A DNA stretch of 64,000 bases from Leptospira brenneri. Lineage in GTDB: Bacteria; Spirochaetota; Leptospiria; Leptospirales; Leptospiraceae. Below the pieces are notes generated by a model. The model searched no databases. It had not been told where the DNA came from and worked only from the letters and a program-made list of their open reading frames with translations. How positions within the stretch are numbered: the stretch's first letter is position 1; every line of letters starts with the position of its first letter. Positions 1 to 10,133 of this stretch are shown piece by piece. The position numbers and the translations under genes were made by a program. Location of the stretch: the NCBI RefSeq assembly GCF_002812125.1, contig NZ_NPDQ01000002.1, positions 434,001 through 498,000 on the forward strand, written 5' to 3'.

Positions 1-2169
1 AATACCGAATTCGCTCGCACCTTTCATTTCTTTGATTTCTTCCAGGACTTCGTTACCGATTCCACGCATGATCTTTAGATCGTTACCTGAAACGAAAACT
101 GCTAAATCCGCAATGGTTCCCATAATTGCTTCGGAAAGGTTATCCATAATCGGCTGAGAAAAACTAACTCTAGCCCCAGGAAGTGTTGCCTCTAAATCGT
201 TTCTCATTCGAAATAGTAGCTCTTGTTTGGTGATGTTCTCTTTCCATTTATTATAGTCTTTCAAACCAATTAAAACTTCGAGTCGGTTAGGTGGTAGCGG
301 GTCAGTACCATCATCATTACGTCCCAACTGAGACAATACTACGCTGACTTGTTCATTTTTATAAATGGTTTGCCTAATTTTAGGCATAAACTTTCTTGCT
401 TCGGGAAGTGAGATCCCAACAGGAAAGAAGATACGAATGTTGAATCCACCTTCGTCCATCTCAGGGAGAAATTCTGTTCCAAGAGAGAACATCCCTATAG
501 CAAGGAAAACAGTGACGACACTGAAAGTGTATTTTACTGCTTTTTTAGAGCGGTTAACAATGAACTCAATGATTCGTTTGTATCGAGCTTCGATCCAATC
601 ATAGACTGGGTTATGCCATTCTATCGGCCCAGGATTTTTTGATTCAAAGTATGTTTTGTAGATAATTGACATGAGGACTGGAATGACAGCCATCGCAAAA
701 ATCAACGCACCTAAAATAGCGAATGAAATCGTAAAAGCCATTGGTTTGAATAAACGGCCTTCAATTCTTTCGAAAGAGAAAATCGGTAGATAAGCTAAAA
801 TAATGATCAGAATGGAGAATAGAATTTCTGTTCCGACCTCAGAAGCCGCATCTCTAGTAAATGCTAAAATTCCATGGGATTTTTCCTCTGGTGTTGCATC
901 CCGATACCGTCGCATGATATTTTCTACCATGATCACAGCACCATCCACAATAATACCAAAGTCAATTGCACCTAACGAAAGTAAACTTGCTGGAATTCCA
1001 GTCATATTCATCAGTAAAAATGCAAACAACATGGCAAATGGAATCGTAGCAACAACCACAAGAGATGCACGTACACTTCCAATAAAGAAAATCAATACTA
1101 AGCTAACTACAACAACACCTTCTACTAATGTTTTACCAATGGTTCGCAGGGTATAGTTTACTAAGTCTGTTCGGTCGTAAGTATTTCTGAGTTGAACACC
1201 TTTTGGTAAATAGTTTTCGTTGATCTCTTTTACCTTAGCACTAATTCTTTCTCCCATCTCGTTAGGATCTCCCCAACGACGCATTGCCACCAAACCTTGA
1301 ACCGATGAGTCAACATCAATCAGACCTTCTTCTTCGTTTTGAATGGTATATCCCAAAACACCGCTGGGGATGGGGTGTGAAATTTCGACAGAACCTAAAT
1401 CTCTAATAAAGACAGGAACCCCGTTTACGGTTTTCACAACGATGTTTTCAATGTGTTTCGGATCTCTAATGGCTCCAAGAGAACGGATTGGGAATCCTTG
1501 TTCCCCTTGTAAAAGTAAGTTACCACCTGTGTTTAGGTTGTTTTCTTGAATTGCTTTAATGACATCGCCAATGGTTAATTTATATCGAATTAACTTATCA
1601 GGCGATGTAACTACATGGTATTGCTTAGGAAGACCACCGAATGTTACAACATCAGCTATCCCTGGAATTTGTAACATCTTTGGCATTACAATCCAGTCTT
1701 GTATAGTTCGAAGTTCCATTGGCGTATGGTTTTCTGAAGATTCAACGACATAACGATAAATTTCACCAACAGGTGAACTCATCGGCCCAAGTGCCGGTTG
1801 TACATCTTCTGGGATATCTGCATCGGCAACTCGTTCCATAAGTCGCATACGAGCAAAATAATCATCTGTGCCATCTTCAAAAACGAATTGGAATACAACG
1901 AGTCCGTTAATTGTTCTTGATCGTCGTACCGCAACTTTGGGAATTGCATTTAACACCCGCTCAATGGGAAGGGTAACACGTTCTTCAACTTCTACAGCGG
2001 CTTTCCCTGGAAATTTTGCAATGAGTCGAACCTGCGTATCTGCAATATCTGAATATGCTTCTTTGCGGATATCAATCCATGCCCATGTTCCGAAAAGAAT
2101 TGCAACCGCGGCTGCAATCAGTGTTGAAATACGGTTCTTAAGAGCTATTTCAATAAAATCTTTAATCAT
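1..2169 (-). CDS. czcA: CzcA-type heavy-metal RND efflux pump (partial)
   Basis: This is the inner-membrane proton/metal antiporter of a tripartite efflux system. 723 residues are visible and the C-terminal third (family length about 1040) lies beyond the left edge. It begins with a short cytoplasmic N-terminus and a first membrane helix, followed by the porter domain and a block of membrane helices. Residues about 403-417 read [15 protein letters not shown], which matches the HME-RND signature of divalent-cation (Co/Zn/Cd/Ni) pumps and not the AIG-MVDAA form of CusA/SilA copper/silver pumps. The ATG overlaps the end of the preceding small gene by 8 bases, which suggests translational coupling. 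It is the last visible gene of the operon. The family call is certain; the metal is inferred from the motif only. Confidence 0.95.
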   Translation of the reverse strand, partial: MIKDFIEIALKNRISTLIAAAVAILFGTWAWIDIRKEAYSDIADTQVRLIAKFPGKAAVEVEERVTLPIERVLNAIPKVAVRRSRTINGLVVFQFVFEDGTDDYFARMRLMERVADADIPEDVQPALGPMSSPVGEIYRYVVESSENHTPMELRTIQDWIVMPKMLQIPGIADVVTFGGLPKQYHVVTSPDKLIRYKLTIGDVIKAIQENNLNTGGNLLLQGEQGFPIRSLGAIRDPKHIENIVVKTVNGVPVFIRDLGSVEISHPIPSGVLGYTIQNEEEGLIDVDSSVQGLVAMRRWGDPNEMGERISAKVKEINENYLPKGVQLRNTYDRTDLVNYTLRTIGKTLVEGVVVVSLVLIFFIGSVRASLVVVATIPFAMLFAFLLMNMTGIPASLLSLGAIDFGIIVDGAVIMVENIMRRYRDATPEEKSHGILAFTRDAASEVGTEILFSILIIILAYLPIFSFERIEGRLFKPMAFTISFAILGALIFAMAVIPVLMSIIYKTYFESKNPGPIEWHNPVYDWIEARYKRIIEFIVNRSKKAVKYTFSVVTVFLAIGMFSLGTEFLPEMDEGGFNIRIFFPVGISLPEARKFMPKIRQTIYKNEQVSVVLSQLGRNDDGTDPLPPNRLEVLIGLKDYNKWKENITKQELLFRMRNDLEATLPGARVSFSQPIMDNLSEAIMGTIADLAVFVSGNDLKIMRGIGNEVLEEIKEMKGASEFGI

Positions 2170-2911
2170 GATATTCCCTCGTATTGAAGAGGTAACCCAT
2201 CTGTAGTAATAATTGTGGGTTTCTATAGTCGCCTTGTCCAACCCCACCACCTACTTGTAAAAAGAAATTTCCAAGTAGGAAGTCGTAAGTAAGACCGATG
2301 TATCGTTGGGATAAATGTACCCGTTGTCTTTCTCGACTTTCATATTCTAAATAAGCTCCAACATTACTATCAATGGAGTTTACGTAGGATCTGATGAGTA
2401 AATCTGTTTCGGAAGGGTCCCTTCGGTTGTATCCAGGAATGTTAACTCCAGTTGGATAAGAAGATTGTCCACCACGCCCAACTTCTGGTGCAAATGGATT
2501 CACTTCAAAATATCCGCCAACGATGGAAATACTATGAGCAATCACAGGTGTTTTCCAAAAAGTATAACCTAGGTCTACTTGACCACCATACCAATGTGGT
2601 CCCCAAGCACCACCTGAACCTCGTAATACGACGTCTTTAAAATAGTAACCGAGATTAAAGTTAATACTTCCAGGAGAACCGATGGAAGCACCGTAAACCC
2701 AGAAATTTGTAGATTTAGGGAGTCTTTTGGCATCTAAACTATCTGCTTTCAGTTTTTCATCTTCACCAAATGCCGACTGATCGGACTTAGTTGGGGTCCA
2801 TTCTGGTTGGAGTTCTTTTCCTTCCATGTCCTTTGGATAAGGTGAGGATTGGGCAGACAATGAGGACCCTACTAAAAATAATATAATTAGTAAAAGGATA
2901 AGTTTTTTCAT
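2162..2911 (-). CDS. Small secreted protein inside the RND efflux operon, function unknown
   Basis: This 249-residue protein lies between the adaptor and pump genes. It starts with [14 protein letters not shown] and a likely cleavage after SSLSAQS, so it is exported. The rest is rich in aromatic residues and glycine with alternating polar/hydrophobic stretches ([34 protein letters not shown]) and ends in [11 protein letters not shown], as expected of a small outer-membrane beta-barrel. A TTG twelve bases upstream (2923) with an AAAGG at good spacing is an alternative start. Its end overlaps the pump ATG. I do not recognise a named family. The operon position suggests an accessory role in metal export at the outer membrane, which is inference. 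Confidence 0.75.
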   Translation of the reverse strand: MKKLILLLIILFLVGSSLSAQSSPYPKDMEGKELQPEWTPTKSDQSAFGEDEKLKADSLDAKRLPKSTNFWVYGASIGSPGSINFNLGYYFKDVVLRGSGGAWGPHWYGGQVDLGYTFWKTPVIAHSISIVGGYFEVNPFAPEVGRGGQSSYPTGVNIPGYNRRDPSETDLLIRSYVNSIDSNVGAYLEYESRERQRVHLSQRYIGLTYDFLLGNFFLQVGGGVGQGDYRNPQLLLQMGYLFNTREYHD

Positions 2912-2912
2912 A

Positions 2913-3920
2913 TTAAAAACCAAAACTTAGGCCTTTTAAGAGAATAGAGCCTTGGATGGCTATTTTCTCTCCAGGATTCAGTCCTTGAATGATATTGACT
3001 CTTTCTTTTGTAGAGATACCTAAGACCACTTCTCTTCTTTTGAAAGTGAGTGGCTCCTCTTCAACAAAAACGTAATTTTTCCCTTCAACGGTTACAATGG
3101 CAGTGTAAGGAAGAACCACGCTGTCTCCACCTGTTTGCTCTGGGAATTTTACAACTCCAAACATACCTGGTTTTAATCGATATTTGTCGTTCACCACAAT
3201 AATTCTCATTTTTGCAGTTCTGGTGAGTGGGTCTACGTTATCTCCGATAGCTTCTGCTGTTCCGATAAACTCTTCATCAGGAAAAGAGGCAAAAACTACT
3301 TTCACTTTTTTCCCTTTGCGTAAGGTAGAAATTTGAGATTCAGGAACATCTGTGATGATCCATGCTTTTAAACTTCCTGCTGTACTTAATTCACTTGGGT
3401 TTAATCCTTGTGCTCGGAGTTTACCTTCAAATTCTGCGAGTTCTGCTGCATCGTTTCCTGAATCTGTTTCTGATTCGACTAGGTCTTTTTCAGTTGCAAC
3501 TCGGTGAACAAACATATCTTTGATCCGGCTTAGGTTTTTATTTGATCGATGCAGTTTGTTTTTTGCATGAACATATCCTACATAAAGATCATTTAACTCA
3601 GCAGATTCGAAGAGAATGATTCGTGCACCATTACTTACAGAAGGTGAAGTCGAAGCAATTAGTCTTGCTGGTGCCTCTAAACTAACAAATTCTCCACCGC
3701 CGCCAATAGCAGTTGATTTAACAATCTCAAGTCCTGGGCTGTTCGGTTTGAAGACGATTCGAAGGCCACCATCAAAAACTTCCGCTTTTTCTGGATGTTT
3801 ATGAACTTGTTTTGCTGGTTTTGAAAAAATCATAAATAGGACTGCAGCAACTACAAGAAATACTCCTGAAAGCAGGAGGATTTTTGCTTTTTGGTTTAAA
3901 GATTTTAAAGTGATTAACAT
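2913..3920 (-). CDS. czcB: RND efflux periplasmic adaptor subunit (HlyD/CzcB family)
   Basis: This membrane-fusion protein links the pump to the outer-membrane channel. The 335-residue form starts [16 protein letters not shown], with one N-terminal membrane anchor at about residues 12-32. It then has a lipoyl/barrel-sandwich region interrupted by a short alpha-hairpin (about residues 100-165), then a beta-barrel and a membrane-proximal domain ([12 protein letters not shown], ending [16 protein letters not shown]), the normal order for CzcB/CusB adaptors. The start at 3920 is chosen because GAGG lies about seven bases upstream and the previous gene's stop is one base away. A longer frame reaching 3989 would overlap that gene. 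I see no extra metal-binding domain. Confidence 0.9.
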   Translation of the reverse strand: MLITLKSLNQKAKILLLSGVFLVVAAVLFMIFSKPAKQVHKHPEKAEVFDGGLRIVFKPNSPGLEIVKSTAIGGGGEFVSLEAPARLIASTSPSVSNGARIILFESAELNDLYVGYVHAKNKLHRSNKNLSRIKDMFVHRVATEKDLVESETDSGNDAAELAEFEGKLRAQGLNPSELSTAGSLKAWIITDVPESQISTLRKGKKVKVVFASFPDEEFIGTAEAIGDNVDPLTRTAKMRIIVVNDKYRLKPGMFGVVKFPEQTGGDSVVLPYTAIVTVEGKNYVFVEEEPLTFKRREVVLGISTKERVNIIQGLNPGEKIAIQGSILLKGLSFGF

Positions 3921-3921
3921 T

Positions 3922-5340
3922 TTATTCCTCGGATTTCGGATTAGTTTGGTTTTCAGATTTAGGGATAAAGATTCCTTTTCCCACGGCATAGTTTACATTT
4001 TCAATAGCTTCCATTCGATCTGTTTGGAGTTTTAACATCTCCACTATACTCGAACGGTAAGTTTCGAAGAAGTCGGCAAATTCTAAGATCGTTATGTATT
4101 TCTTTTCATAACTCATAATCATATCCAAAGATAAACTTCCATAATCTTTTATATAGGCGTTCATGAACCGCTTATATAGTGCATCCTTGATTCTTGCAGC
4201 TTGGTAAGCTACTGCTACTTCGTTTTCTACTTCGAGAATGTTGTTCTTTAACTCTTGTTTCCTTACAAGTATGGCTTTTTCAGCTGCTTGAATATTCCCT
4301 TGATTTCTATCAAAAAGGGGAACGTTTAGCTGCGCTGTGATTCCCCAATAATTTTGGAAAGCAGTTCCACCACGATTGTACATTGGCCCAAACGATAAAT
4401 CAGGTATAGCATTCGCATGTTGAAGGTCTAAGTTAGCTTCTTCATATCGTAAGGTTTGTAGGGATTTCTTTAGATCAGGTCGATTTTCTCGTGCGATTTC
4501 GACTAGGTCTTCTAGTCGCAATTGGTTTGGCACGAGTAAATCTAATTGCGTTTCATTGACTTTAGGATTGAACTCAACTTGGGCATTACGATATAGATCA
4601 TCATTTAAGAGAACTTTGAGATCCGCTTCTTTTTCATAGACCTTGATGGCTAAATCTTCTCTTTCCTTTTTTAAGAAAAACAAAAGGGCTTTTAATCGTA
4701 AATGTTCGGCTTGGAGGAGGGCTCGTCTTTTGTATGCAAGTTCCGAAGACTCGACTGTTTTTTCAATGGAAGCAATACTTTGATCGTAAAATACTACCGC
4801 CTTCTTATAGAAATATATTGTGTAAAAAGTTCTTCTTAGTTTGGTAATGACTGCTCTAGCAAGATCATAAAACTCTTGTTCTGAAATCTTTGCGTTTAAC
4901 TCAGCAACTTTTACGCGTTTGTCAATTTTTCCTCCGAGTAGGAACACTTGTTGAACTTGGATGACCGATTGCCCTGATCTTGTTGTATCAAAATATCTTT
5001 GTGTGGGTTCAGCAAAGATACTTTGGTCAATAAAAACATTTGGGTTCGCATAGAGACCTGCTTGTAAAATTCCGGCTTTCTTTACATCCACTTGGAAACG
5101 GGAAGCAATGAGTAGAAGGTTATTTTTCCAGAGCAAACTTTCGGCAGACTCTAAATCAATCTCTCGAGTTAACCTTTGGTCATCGGGATAGAGACTCGAA
5201 CCCAAAGAAGTTCTTGGATTTTCATCTGAAAGTTGCCTTTTCAGGGCTTCACTTGCTTGTGCGACTCTATCTTCTCCCCATAAATAGGAGGTAGAGAATA
5301 CAAGAAAGAGGTAGATACCAATTCTATTGTAAAAACTCAT
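3922..5340 (-). CDS. czcC: TolC-family outer-membrane efflux protein (CzcC/CusC type)
   Basis: This is the outer-membrane channel of the metal efflux system, 472 residues, within the family's usual length. It has an N-terminal signal peptide (hydrophobic stretch at residues 8-22, cleavage near LWG). Two copies of the outer-membrane efflux domain follow, with long heptad-rich helices. Characteristic segments are the [11 protein letters not shown] start of repeat one, [15 protein letters not shown] at the start of repeat two, and [12 protein letters not shown] near residue 340, a common signature in CzcC-like proteins. It is the first gene of the adaptor/pump operon and is separated by one base from the adaptor ATG. 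A 10-bp direct repeat lies just upstream of its start. Confidence 0.92.
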   Translation of the reverse strand: MSFYNRIGIYLFLVFSTSYLWGEDRVAQASEALKRQLSDENPRTSLGSSLYPDDQRLTREIDLESAESLLWKNNLLLIASRFQVDVKKAGILQAGLYANPNVFIDQSIFAEPTQRYFDTTRSGQSVIQVQQVFLLGGKIDKRVKVAELNAKISEQEFYDLARAVITKLRRTFYTIYFYKKAVVFYDQSIASIEKTVESSELAYKRRALLQAEHLRLKALLFFLKKEREDLAIKVYEKEADLKVLLNDDLYRNAQVEFNPKVNETQLDLLVPNQLRLEDLVEIARENRPDLKKSLQTLRYEEANLDLQHANAIPDLSFGPMYNRGGTAFQNYWGITAQLNVPLFDRNQGNIQAAEKAILVRKQELKNNILEVENEVAVAYQAARIKDALYKRFMNAYIKDYGSLSLDMIMSYEKKYITILEFADFFETYRSSIVEMLKLQTDRMEAIENVNYAVGKGIFIPKSENQTNPKSEE

Positions 5341-5380
5341 AAATTACCAAACATACAAAATTTAAGAAAAAAAAGAAAAC

Positions 5381-5415
5381 ATAGGTATACCACTATCTAG
5401 AAGTTATAGGTATAC
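5381..5415. promoter_or_regulatory. Pair of 10-bp direct repeats upstream of the efflux operon
   Basis: ATAGGTATAC occurs at 5381-5390 and again at 5406-5415, 25 bases apart. Each copy contains the palindrome GTATAC. They lie 41-75 bases before the TolC-family ATG and after the stop of the small upstream gene, where a promoter and operator of the efflux operon would sit. Which regulator would bind is unknown; no regulator gene is adjacent. Confidence 0.4.
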
Positions 5416-5443
5416 TTCTGGATTCAGCGAATGCTGAAATATA

Positions 5444-5821
5444 CTAAACGAAAAACACTGGGGGAGGAATATTTAAGAGAAGAGAAGAGAGTAAATTAGA
5501 TACAAAAATTCCATCAGAAATCAAATCAACGAACGAAACCAACATAAATGCTGATAACAAATCAGATTTGCTTTCATTAAAAAAATCTAAAAAGTCCGCT
5601 CTGGAACGACTGATGGTCGCAGAATCATCAATAGCTGAGATTCTTGGATCATCAATGGATGTATCTTCTGGAGTTTCTAGTGAGGCTGAAATCGATTTCT
5701 TGATCTGGTGGATATTGGCTTCTAAAGATTCTGAAACCGCGTCTGACATACCGTCCAACGGGAAACCAATGGTTATCGTTAGGAAAAATGCTATCAGTTT
5801 TGCCGACCAATTTGCCGTCAT
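5444..5821 (-). CDS. Small secreted protein with PPPV C-terminus, upstream of efflux operon
   Basis: This is a predicted 125-residue exported protein. It has a hydrophobic N-terminus (KLIAFFLTITIGF), an Asp/Ser-rich middle, and a hydrophobic tail ending FVSNLLSSLLLNIPPPVFFV. The tail matches the end of the next small gene upstream (6090-6431) at about ten of seventeen positions, including PPPV, which argues that both are real and related. Short secreted proteins with a conserved proline-containing C-terminus precede other czc-type operons (CzcI in Cupriavidus, DUF6660 in Bacteroidetes); the similarity here is in position and architecture only. The start is uncertain: an ATG at 5830 is also in frame and neither has a strong Shine-Dalgarno sequence. 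Confidence 0.6.
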   Translation of the reverse strand: MTANWSAKLIAFFLTITIGFPLDGMSDAVSESLEANIHQIKKSISASLETPEDTSIDDPRISAIDDSATISRSRADFLDFFNESKSDLLSAFMLVSFVDLISDGIFVSNLLSSLLLNIPPPVFFV

Positions 5822-5941
5822 AATGTCCACTCATTCATTTGGATCTATGTACTCAATTCTAAAATACTTCTAACAGTTTAAAGGTAACTCAAACATTGAT
5901 CAAATTGAATATGATATGGTATATAGGACGAAATAGGATCT

Positions 5942-5983
5942 AAAAAAAAGACTGCCCAGAGTCAGGAAATCCCCGGAGCAGTC
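5942..5983 (-). terminator. Rho-independent terminator, minus strand
   Basis: GACTGC at 5950-5955 pairs with GCAGTC at 5978-5983. Read on the minus strand, the hairpin is followed by eight T residues (5949-5942). It lies about 110 bases downstream of the small gene ending at 6090. Confidence 0.55.
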
Positions 5984-6045
5984 GCTAAGAGTCTTTGGCA
6001 AATGAGAAACAAATCGTAAAAAATGTTATGGATATATAAAAACAT

Positions 6046-6069
6046 CCTGTGTCCCTCACGGGACACAGG
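6046..6069 (-). terminator. Perfect 10-bp hairpin, likely terminator
   Basis: CCTGTGTCCC (6046-6055), a four-base loop, and GGGACACAGG (6060-6069) form a perfect stem. On the minus strand it is followed by ATGTTTTTA. It lies 20 bases past the stop of the gene at 6090-6431 and, with the hairpin at 5942-5983, forms a tandem terminator separating this gene from the next one. Confidence 0.7.
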
Positions 6070-6089
6070 TTTAAAGAGATAGAGAGGAG

Positions 6090-6431
6090 TTAAACGGGTG
6101 GAGGTAAACTCAGGTAACGAGAGGCTAAAAGCCCTGAAATAAAGGAAGTATGAAGATTTTTGTTATGTGTTAGGGGTGAGACCAAAAAAACAGACTGACC
6201 CTTTACATTTGATGTAAGCACATCTTCTAAATCTTTTGTACCAGAGGATTCCTCAGAAGAAGATCTGTTAATCGCACTTGAAAGTGAGCCCGTGACTTGG
6301 CTTTTGCTGCCCAATCGACTGGACTTGGCACCACGAGTACGAACGAGAACGTTTTCTTCTGAAAGAAAAGCACTGCCCAGAGAGAGTGTGAGAAGGGAAA
6401 TCCCAAATATTTTTATCACTTTCCTGAACAT
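6090..6431 (-). CDS. Small secreted protein with PPPV C-terminus
   Basis: This 113-residue protein starts MFRKVIKIFGISLLTLSLGSAFLS, a clear signal peptide. A Ser/Gly-rich low-complexity region (residues about 30-75) follows. The conserved-looking tail FISGLLASRYLSLPPPV resembles the tail of the neighbouring small protein at 5444-5821. Two hairpins downstream look like terminators, so it may be transcribed on its own. No known domain is recognised. The shared tail and the place at the head of a metal RND operon suggest a periplasmic accessory or sensing peptide, which is inference. Confidence 0.65.
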   Translation of the reverse strand: MFRKVIKIFGISLLTLSLGSAFLSEENVLVRTRGAKSSRLGSKSQVTGSLSSAINRSSSEESSGTKDLEDVLTSNVKGQSVFLVSPLTHNKNLHTSFISGLLASRYLSLPPPV

Positions 6432-6540
6432 AATTACAGTATAGACGGCTCCTGATTAAAATCTAGCATTTTTTTTGGAGTATGCCTATAAATTAGGCAG
6501 ATCGACCAGATTGTTCTGAGAGACCTGCCCTTGTTTGGAT

Positions 6541-7953
6541 TTAGAGCACTTTGCCCGGGTTTAGGATCCCTTTGGGGTCAAATGCCAATTTGATGGCTCG
6601 CATCGTGTCAATTTCCGACTGAGACCGGGAGAAATTTAAGTAATCTTTCTTGAGAAGTCCAATCCCATGTTCTGCAGAAATGGACCCTTTGAACTTTTGG
6701 ATGAGGGTGAACATTTCTGGATCTACTTGTTTGCATTGAGAAAAGAAGTCTGCGTCCGTTAGATCTTTGGGTTTTACGATATTTAAATGCAGGTTTCCGT
6801 CTCCGATATGTCCAAAAAGGGCGATATGAAACCCTTGGTATTTCTGGTTTAATAGGGAACTCATCTCATCCAAAAAAGCTTCCATATTGCGGAGAGGGAG
6901 TGAGATATCATTTTTATGAACTGTATAAGCAAGAGATAAGGATTCGGAAATTCCTTCTCGGTATTTCCAGAAGGTTTCGTTTTGTCGTGAGTTCTGTGCA
7001 ATCGAACCATCGGTGATCAGTTCTTTTTCGGTGATGGATTCTAAAATGGAATAGAGTTTTTCTTCGTCTTTTTCGCCTGTTACTTCAAATTCCATTAGCA
7101 CATAATATTTGCTAGGTGCTTGGAAAGGATCGGGAACTCCTAAATGTTCTTTCACTTTGTTCAAACAATAGTCTGTCAAAAATTCAAAAGCAAGTAGAGG
7201 TAAATCAAAGTTATGTGTTTCTCTGAAAATTTCTAAGATGTTTTTATATTCGGGTACGGCAAGGAAAATCACACGAATGTCTTTTGGTGGTTTTGTGAGT
7301 TTGACAACGGCCTCAGTAATGATTCCTAGAGTTCCTTCTGAACCAATAAACAAGTGTTTGAGGTCATATCCTGTATTGTTTTTTAGGATTTCACCATTAA
7401 ATCGGTAAACTTCACCCTTCCCATTGACTACAGTAAGACCAAGCACCCAGTCCCGAATCAGTCCATAGTGAACCACCCGAACACCACCGGCATTTGTTGC
7501 AATGTTTCCGCCGATATGACTGGACCCAGTGGCCGCAAAATCTACGGGAAAATAAAATCCACGTTCTTCCGCTTCTTTGTGTAGATTTTTTGTGATCATA
7601 CCAGCTTGTACGTGTAAGGTGCCAAGGAAAGGATCAAAGTCTACCACTTGATTCATTTTGGATAAGGAAATCACAATTTCGCCATTTTTGGCAACGGCAC
7701 CACCGGCATAACCGGTTCGTCCCCCGGAAGGTACTACCGCAATTTCATTTTGATAAGCATAAGCGATGGTGGCAGCTACGTCTTCGGTAGATTCTGGAAA
7801 TACAAGGACTTGATAATTGGGAGGATAAACTTTTGTTCGATCGGTTCCATACGAATTGAACAAAGATTCATCCATAGTCCCGTCGTTTTTTAGTATGACT
7901 TTTTTTTCGCCAATCAGTTGGCTTAATTCGTTTTTTGTTTTTGTAAAATCCAT
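6541..7953 (-). CDS. FAD-linked oxidase, GlcD / D-lactate dehydrogenase family
   Basis: This flavoenzyme of 470 residues belongs to the family that oxidises D-2-hydroxyacids (glycolate, D-lactate, D-2-hydroxyglutarate). Residues about 45-215 form the PCMH FAD-binding domain with PSGGRTGYAGGAV and the later GSSHIGGNIATNAGGVRVVHYG. The C-terminal FAD-linked oxidase domain carries GHIGDGNLHLN and SAEHGIGLLKK, which in the family hold metal/substrate-binding histidines. It lacks the Fe-S domain of the longer fused forms. The start is supported by AAGGA about seven bases before ATG. It lies ten bases after the polyphosphate kinase gene, so the two are probably co-transcribed. The exact substrate cannot be told from sequence. 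Confidence 0.88.
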   Translation of the reverse strand: MDFTKTKNELSQLIGEKKVILKNDGTMDESLFNSYGTDRTKVYPPNYQVLVFPESTEDVAATIAYAYQNEIAVVPSGGRTGYAGGAVAKNGEIVISLSKMNQVVDFDPFLGTLHVQAGMITKNLHKEAEERGFYFPVDFAATGSSHIGGNIATNAGGVRVVHYGLIRDWVLGLTVVNGKGEVYRFNGEILKNNTGYDLKHLFIGSEGTLGIITEAVVKLTKPPKDIRVIFLAVPEYKNILEIFRETHNFDLPLLAFEFLTDYCLNKVKEHLGVPDPFQAPSKYYVLMEFEVTGEKDEEKLYSILESITEKELITDGSIAQNSRQNETFWKYREGISESLSLAYTVHKNDISLPLRNMEAFLDEMSSLLNQKYQGFHIALFGHIGDGNLHLNIVKPKDLTDADFFSQCKQVDPEMFTLIQKFKGSISAEHGIGLLKKDYLNFSRSQSEIDTMRAIKLAFDPKGILNPGKVL

Positions 7954-7963
7954 TAATTTTCCT

Positions 7964-10042
7964 TTAAATATCCGCCATATCGATCTGAGAGTTTACAGCT
8001 GGGTCATCATCTCCTGGTGTCAATCGTGTGTAAGATCCATCAGATTCGAGAGCTCTTGCTTGGGTGTTGTCCCGAAGGAGAAGTTCTAAAATTTTAGCGA
8101 TTCTTTTTTTATGTTTATCCTGTAAGATTGGGAACATAACTTCGATTCGGCGAAGAAAATTTCTTGGCATACAATCAGCAGAAGCTAAATACACTTCTGG
8201 TTTCCCGCCATTTTCAAAACTATAAATCCTAGAATGTTCTAAATACCTACCCACAATGGAACGAACGCTGATGCGATCAGAAACCCCTGGAATTCCAGGT
8301 CGAAGACAACAAATTCCTCGGATGATTAAGTCGATTTTAACGCCCGCTTGTGAAGCCTCATAGAGTTTTAGAATCACATCGGGATCCACAAGGGAATTCA
8401 TTTTAAAAATCACACGTGCTTGTTTTCCGTTCTTTGCATTGTCTGTTTCTCTTTGGATGAGGTGGAGAAACTCTTCTTTTAGAAAAGTAGGAGCTGCATA
8501 AATTTTGGAAAGTCTTGGCATCTTTCCAGAACTAGTGATGGTATTAAAAAGAATCGCTACATCTTCTGTAATCTCCGGGTTTGCAGTGAATAAACTTAAA
8601 TCAGTATAAAATCTAGCTGTGGTAGAGTTGTAGTTTCCTGTTCCCAAGTGAACGTAACGATTTAATTTATCATCTTCTCTACGTACAATGAGTAACATCT
8701 TACAATGAATTTTAAGTCCAACCACACCATAAACAACGTGAACACCACTATCTTCTAGTTTTTTTGCCCAACGGATATTTCTTTCTTCATCAAACCTGGC
8801 TTTGAGTTCAACGAGAACCGTTACCTGTTTTCCGTTTTCGGCAGCTTCCCCTAAGTATTGGATGATGGGTGAGTCTCCAGAGGTTCTGTACAAAGTCATC
8901 TTGATCGCAAGAACCTTTGGGTCTTGGCTTGCAATCTTTAACATATCCTCGATGGATTTAAAACTTTCGTAAGGGTGGTGGAGGAGGTGATCATTTTTTC
9001 GAATTTCAGAAAAGATAGATTCACTTTTTTTAGCAGCAAATCCAGACTTCGGAACAGGATAAGAATACTTTAAGTGGCTTGTTTTTTCCAAACCTTGGAA
9101 AAACATCATATCGTTTAAACTAAGTAAGGTGGGTATTTCCATTACTTGGTATTCTTCTAGTTCTAAAAGCCCTCGTAATAGTTCTTTGATATGGCCGGCA
9201 CCGGAATGAACATCCAATCGAACGGCATCTCCCCACATCCTATTTTTTAGTTCGTTTTTCATGGTGGTGAGAAGGTCACCAATATTTTGTTCTTCGTTGA
9301 TGGAGATATCAGCATCACGAACAATTTTGAATGTATGGATTTGTTTTACATTCATTCCGTAAAAAAGGTCACCTAAATGAAGTTTGATGATTTCTTCTAA
9401 TGGGAAGTATCTTCTAACATCCGTTTCTTTATTAGGAGGTAATTGTAAAAAACGAGGGAGAACGCTTGGCACCTGAACGATGGCAAAAAGTTCTTTTGCT
9501 TTGTTTTTATCATCATCCGAATATAGGGTGATTCCAAGATTTAAAGTTCGGTTGAGAATGTGAGGAAAAGGGTGTGATGGATCGATGGCAAGTGGAGTTA
9601 AGATAGAAGACACTTCCCTTTTGTAATAGTTTTTTACAAACTGGATGTCATCCCCAGCAAGTTCGCTTGGATCTTGCACCACAACAATTTTGTTTTCTTT
9701 TAGTTCAATTAGGATCTCGTCTAAGGATTCGTATTGCCTTTTGACAAACTGTCCCACTTTGGAATAAAGTTCGGCAATGGTTTCGGAAGTTCGTTTTCCA
9801 TTGAGGCTTCGTTCTTCGATTCCTGCATTTTTTAGGTTCAAAAGTCCGGCCACGCGGACCATAAAAAACTCGTCTAAATTGGATTCTGTGATACAAAGAA
9901 ATTTAAGGCGTTCGAGAAGAGGGTTCTCTTTGTCAAAGGACTCCTCCAGAACACGATGGTTGAAGTCGACCCAGGAAAGTTCACGGTCGAAGAAGATATT
10001 TTGGTTCCCCAGTTCTATTTTTTCTGTAGGGCTAGCGGTCAT
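7964..10042 (-). CDS. ppk1: Polyphosphate kinase (PPK1)
   Basis: This enzyme reversibly makes inorganic polyphosphate from ATP. All PPK1 domains are present: the N-terminal helical domain (FFDRELSWVDFNHRVLEE, NLDEFFMVRVAGL), the head domain, and two C-terminal phospholipase-D-like domains. KIHCKMLLIVRRE holds the histidine expected to be autophosphorylated, followed by HLGTGNYNSTTARFYTDL. ADCMPRNFLRRIEVMFPI is the usual last conserved block. Starting at the ATG at 10042 gives 692 residues, close to E. coli PPK (688). Longer in-frame starts up to 10150 would add unrelated residues and overlap the divergent fliD start. Divergent from fliD and upstream of the FAD-oxidase gene. Confidence 0.95.
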   Translation of the reverse strand: MTASPTEKIELGNQNIFFDRELSWVDFNHRVLEESFDKENPLLERLKFLCITESNLDEFFMVRVAGLLNLKNAGIEERSLNGKRTSETIAELYSKVGQFVKRQYESLDEILIELKENKIVVVQDPSELAGDDIQFVKNYYKREVSSILTPLAIDPSHPFPHILNRTLNLGITLYSDDDKNKAKELFAIVQVPSVLPRFLQLPPNKETDVRRYFPLEEIIKLHLGDLFYGMNVKQIHTFKIVRDADISINEEQNIGDLLTTMKNELKNRMWGDAVRLDVHSGAGHIKELLRGLLELEEYQVMEIPTLLSLNDMMFFQGLEKTSHLKYSYPVPKSGFAAKKSESIFSEIRKNDHLLHHPYESFKSIEDMLKIASQDPKVLAIKMTLYRTSGDSPIIQYLGEAAENGKQVTVLVELKARFDEERNIRWAKKLEDSGVHVVYGVVGLKIHCKMLLIVRREDDKLNRYVHLGTGNYNSTTARFYTDLSLFTANPEITEDVAILFNTITSSGKMPRLSKIYAAPTFLKEEFLHLIQRETDNAKNGKQARVIFKMNSLVDPDVILKLYEASQAGVKIDLIIRGICCLRPGIPGVSDRISVRSIVGRYLEHSRIYSFENGGKPEVYLASADCMPRNFLRRIEVMFPILQDKHKKRIAKILELLLRDNTQARALESDGSYTRLTPGDDDPAVNSQIDMADI

Positions 10043-10133
10043 AATTCTAGGATTTGGGAAGGAAAAAATTCTGTAAATTCCTAATCCTTTTGTAGAATTC
10101 GACGACATTAGATTCAGAGGAATTTGAGACGAT

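Noticed and set aside
365..2206. Several plus-strand frames opposite the RND pump
   Set aside because: The minus strand encodes a long uninterrupted CzcA homologue with all expected motifs; the plus frames are shadows.
5568..5873. Plus-strand open frame opposite the small secreted gene
   Set aside because: No signal or family match. The minus-strand frame there has a signal peptide and a tail shared with its neighbour.
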